Part shown: positions 62,348 through 64,000 of the stretch, piece by piece | Layout: each line of letters opens with the position of its first letter | Position numbering within the stretch: the first letter of the stretch is position 1 | Source of the DNA: Pseudooceanicola marinus | GTDB lineage: Bacteria; Pseudomonadota; Alphaproteobacteria; Rhodobacterales; Rhodobacteraceae | Length of the DNA stretch: 64,000 bases | Direction: 5' to 3' | Assembly (NCBI RefSeq): GCF_020177265.1 | Contig: NZ_JAIVMC010000009.1 | Location: forward strand, 186,001-250,000 | The notes under the pieces: model-generated | What the model saw: only the letters and a program-made list of their open reading frames with translations | Told to the model about the DNA's origin: nothing | The model's database searches: none | Program-made: the position numbers and the translations under genes

Positions 62348-62663
62348 CGCGCTGCGCCACCCTTGGTCGTTGCAATATTCGGAAATTCGGTCTTGGGCGT
62401 TCAACCTGTCACCGGGCCAAAGGTCAAGGGGCTTCCCTCTTTTACAGGGCTAAGGGTCGCGGGGTTGTGTGCGGGAAACGGCGCGTTGCGAGCGGCAGAT
62501 GGGTCATCTGGGGGCCGTCGGGACTGCAGGCCCATACCGGGGCCGCGGTCTGTCGAGGGGGGGCGGCTTTGACGGGGAGGCGCGGTTCTGGGCCAAGCAC
62601 CCGATTGATGCGGGGCAAGGCGCGATCAGCGATCAAATCCGATGGGGTCGTGGTTCGCGCTGG
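62348..62663. other. Non-coding region upstream of yidC
   Basis: 316 bases with no supportable gene. rnpA, the usual neighbour upstream of yidC, is not here. A 64-residue minus-strand frame (62442-62636) is Pro/Arg-rich, without a ribosome site, and does not resemble RnpA. The region presumably holds the yidC promoter and the 3' flank of the GGDEF-EAL gene. Confidence 0.6.
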
Positions 62664-63998
62664 TCAGCCGCTGCGGCGGCCGAACTTCGGCGCCTCGGTC
62701 AGGCCGGCGTGATAGGCGCGCATCCATTCGATGGTCTGGTCGAAGGGCATCGGCCGTGCGATTTCATACCCCTGGACGTGATCGCAGCCCAGTTGCGCCA
62801 GCATCGCGTGTTCGCCCGGCGTTTCCACCCCTTCGGCCAGGGTCGTCAGGCCCAGCCGTTCGGCCATGGTCAGGATCGCGGCCACCATGCGCTGTTGCTC
62901 GATGTCGCGGTCGACCTTCATCACGAAGCTGCGGTCGATCTTCAGCCGCTCCACCGAGAAGCGCCGGATGGAGGAGATGGAGGCATGGCCGGTGCCGAAA
63001 TCATCCAGGTCGATGCGGCAGCCCATCTTGGCCAGCCCGTTGATATTGCGCGAAATCACATCTTCGGGGGAGGCGGCGACGACGGTTTCCAGCACCTCCA
63101 CCGTCAGCCGTCCCGGTGTCAGCCCGTAGCGGTCCAGCTGCCAGCGGATCTTCTCGACCAGCTGGGGGTTCATCAACTCGTCATTGGCGAAGTTCACGCC
63201 GACCTGGGGCACGTTCACCCCGGCCTCGTCCCAGCGACGCAGGGCGATCAGGGATTGCACCAGCATCAGGTCGCCCAGCCGTTCCATCAGCCCGGCCTGC
63301 TGCACCATCGGCAGAAACTCCGCCGGGGAGATCATGCCGCGCTGCGGGTGGCACCAGCGCGCCAGCGCCTCGAAGCCGGTGACCAGCCCGGTATCGGTGG
63401 ACACCTGCGGCTGGAAGAAGGGCAGGATCTGGCCCGCCTCCATCGCCGTCTCGATCTCGTCCGCCGGGATGGGGCCGGACCGCCGACGGCCCTGCATGTC
63501 GACCGAGAAGGAGCGGATGGCCGAGGGGGCGAACCGCCCGGCCTCGCGCAGGGCAGTGTCCGCCGCGGCCAGCAGCGAGGCGCCGCTGGGTTGCGGGCTG
63601 CGGGTGCCCAGGCAGAAGCCGATGGAACAGGAGAGGTAGACCGTGGTCGCATCCAGCGACAGCGGTTCCTCCACCGCCGCCTGCAGGCGCGAGGCCAGCT
63701 GAATCGCCGCCTCCAGGTCCAGCTGGGTCACGGGGCCGACGCAGATGCCGTACCTGGCATCGCCCAGACGGCAGAGCGTATCGTCATCGCGCAGGGCGCC
63801 GCGCAGCCGCGTGGCGATTCGATACTGCGCGTCATCGGCGGCGGCGGGCCCGTAGCGGTCGCGGTAGGCGTCGAAGTCGTCCAGTTGCAGCAGCAGGCAG
63901 GCGGTCTTGCCGATGGCGCCTTCGCGCGCTTGCAGCGCATGGTCCAGCGCCCGTTCCAGACTGTCGCGCAGGGGCAGGCCGGTGACCGGATCGCGCGG
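62664..63998 (-). CDS. c-di-GMP phosphodiesterase (EAL) with degenerate GGDEF domain, N-terminus outside window
   Basis: The minus-strand reading frame is open to the window edge, so the start is missing. The first part is a GGDEF domain: it begins DPVTGLPLRDSLERAL and has LLLQLDDFDAYRDRYGPAAA. The active-site half is degraded, with RLGDARYGI in place of the RxGGDEF loop, so it should not make c-di-GMP. The EAL domain is intact: GFEALARW, VNFANDEL, VEVLETVV, DDFGTGHASISS, LKIDRSFV and EGVET. It therefore probably degrades c-di-GMP, with the GGDEF part acting as a regulatory module. Confidence 0.88.
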   Translation of the reverse strand, partial: PRDPVTGLPLRDSLERALDHALQAREGAIGKTACLLLQLDDFDAYRDRYGPAAADDAQYRIATRLRGALRDDDTLCRLGDARYGICVGPVTQLDLEAAIQLASRLQAAVEEPLSLDATTVYLSCSIGFCLGTRSPQPSGASLLAAADTALREAGRFAPSAIRSFSVDMQGRRRSGPIPADEIETAMEAGQILPFFQPQVSTDTGLVTGFEALARWCHPQRGMISPAEFLPMVQQAGLMERLGDLMLVQSLIALRRWDEAGVNVPQVGVNFANDELMNPQLVEKIRWQLDRYGLTPGRLTVEVLETVVAASPEDVISRNINGLAKMGCRIDLDDFGTGHASISSIRRFSVERLKIDRSFVMKVDRDIEQQRMVAAILTMAERLGLTTLAEGVETPGEHAMLAQLGCDHVQGYEIARPMPFDQTIEWMRAYHAGLTEAPKFGRRSG

Positions 63999-64000
63999 AT

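Noticed and set aside
59837-62572. 911-codon plus-strand frame across the MOSC gene and yidC
   Set aside because: It runs opposite two well-supported genes and is rich in Gly, Arg and Val without recognisable motifs.

Overview
The window is about 64 kb of GC-rich DNA (roughly 63-65% by eye) from an alphaproteobacterium, most likely order Rhodobacterales (Roseobacter/Paracoccus relatives). The grounds are the style of the ribosomal and RNA polymerase proteins, an Aap general L-amino-acid ABC transporter, an ATP12-type F1 assembly chaperone and the gene order yidC-MOSC-engB-argB. Genus cannot be fixed from the sequence alone.

Layout. 1-1.6 kb: end of uvrB, a YdcF-like gene and a tiny membrane protein. 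2.1-3.8 kb: rpsD with its own promoter and terminator, then a YkgJ-type cysteine-cluster gene on the minus strand. 4-14.3 kb: rplJ-rplL behind a probable L10 leader, then rpoB-rpoC. 14.4-16.2 kb: an EamA exporter and a rhamnosyltransferase-like gene. 16.4-21 kb: the str operon rpsL-rpsG-fusA-tuf. 21.2-43.1 kb: the S10, spc and alpha ribosomal gene sets, cut into separate blocks: rpsJ-rplCDW | methyltransferase-like and an AT-rich orphan | rplB-rpsS-rplV-rpsC-rplP | 2OG-oxygenase-like and thioesterase | rpmC-rpsQ-rplNXE-rpsNH-rplFR | structured spacer | rpsE-rpmD | ChaC-like, VHL-like, lipoprotein | rplO-secY-adk | small secreted protein | rpsMK-rpoA | rplQ. 43.2-48.9 kb: DegP/Q-like protease, rarA, crcB, an RluC-like synthase, a HAD phosphatase and ATP12. 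49.1-53.7 kb: aapJQMP. 53.7-64 kb: mostly minus strand (membrane protein, DoxX, SixA, ferredoxin-like, argB, engB, MOSC, yidC, GGDEF-EAL protein), interrupted by two plus-strand outer-membrane beta-barrel genes.

Most of the window is translation and transcription machinery. Where ribosomal blocks have been separated by unrelated genes, the downstream block usually restarts from a recognisable promoter of one type (TTGNNN, 17 bp, TATNCG or similar, with a GC-rich discriminator), and upstream blocks often end in a strong intrinsic terminator. This suggests the fragments are still co-regulated by shared promoter design rather than by one long transcript.

The best candidates for something undescribed are an AT-rich, foreign-looking gene with an R-x4-H (HEPN-like) motif lodged between rplW and rplB (24342-25373), a compact multi-hairpin RNA between rplR and rpsE (33707-33810), and a 2OG-Fe(II) oxygenase-like gene next downstream of rplP. 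No CRISPR array, tRNA, rRNA, insertion sequence or prophage was seen. Promoters and RNA structures were found by eye and are unfolded, untested predictions.
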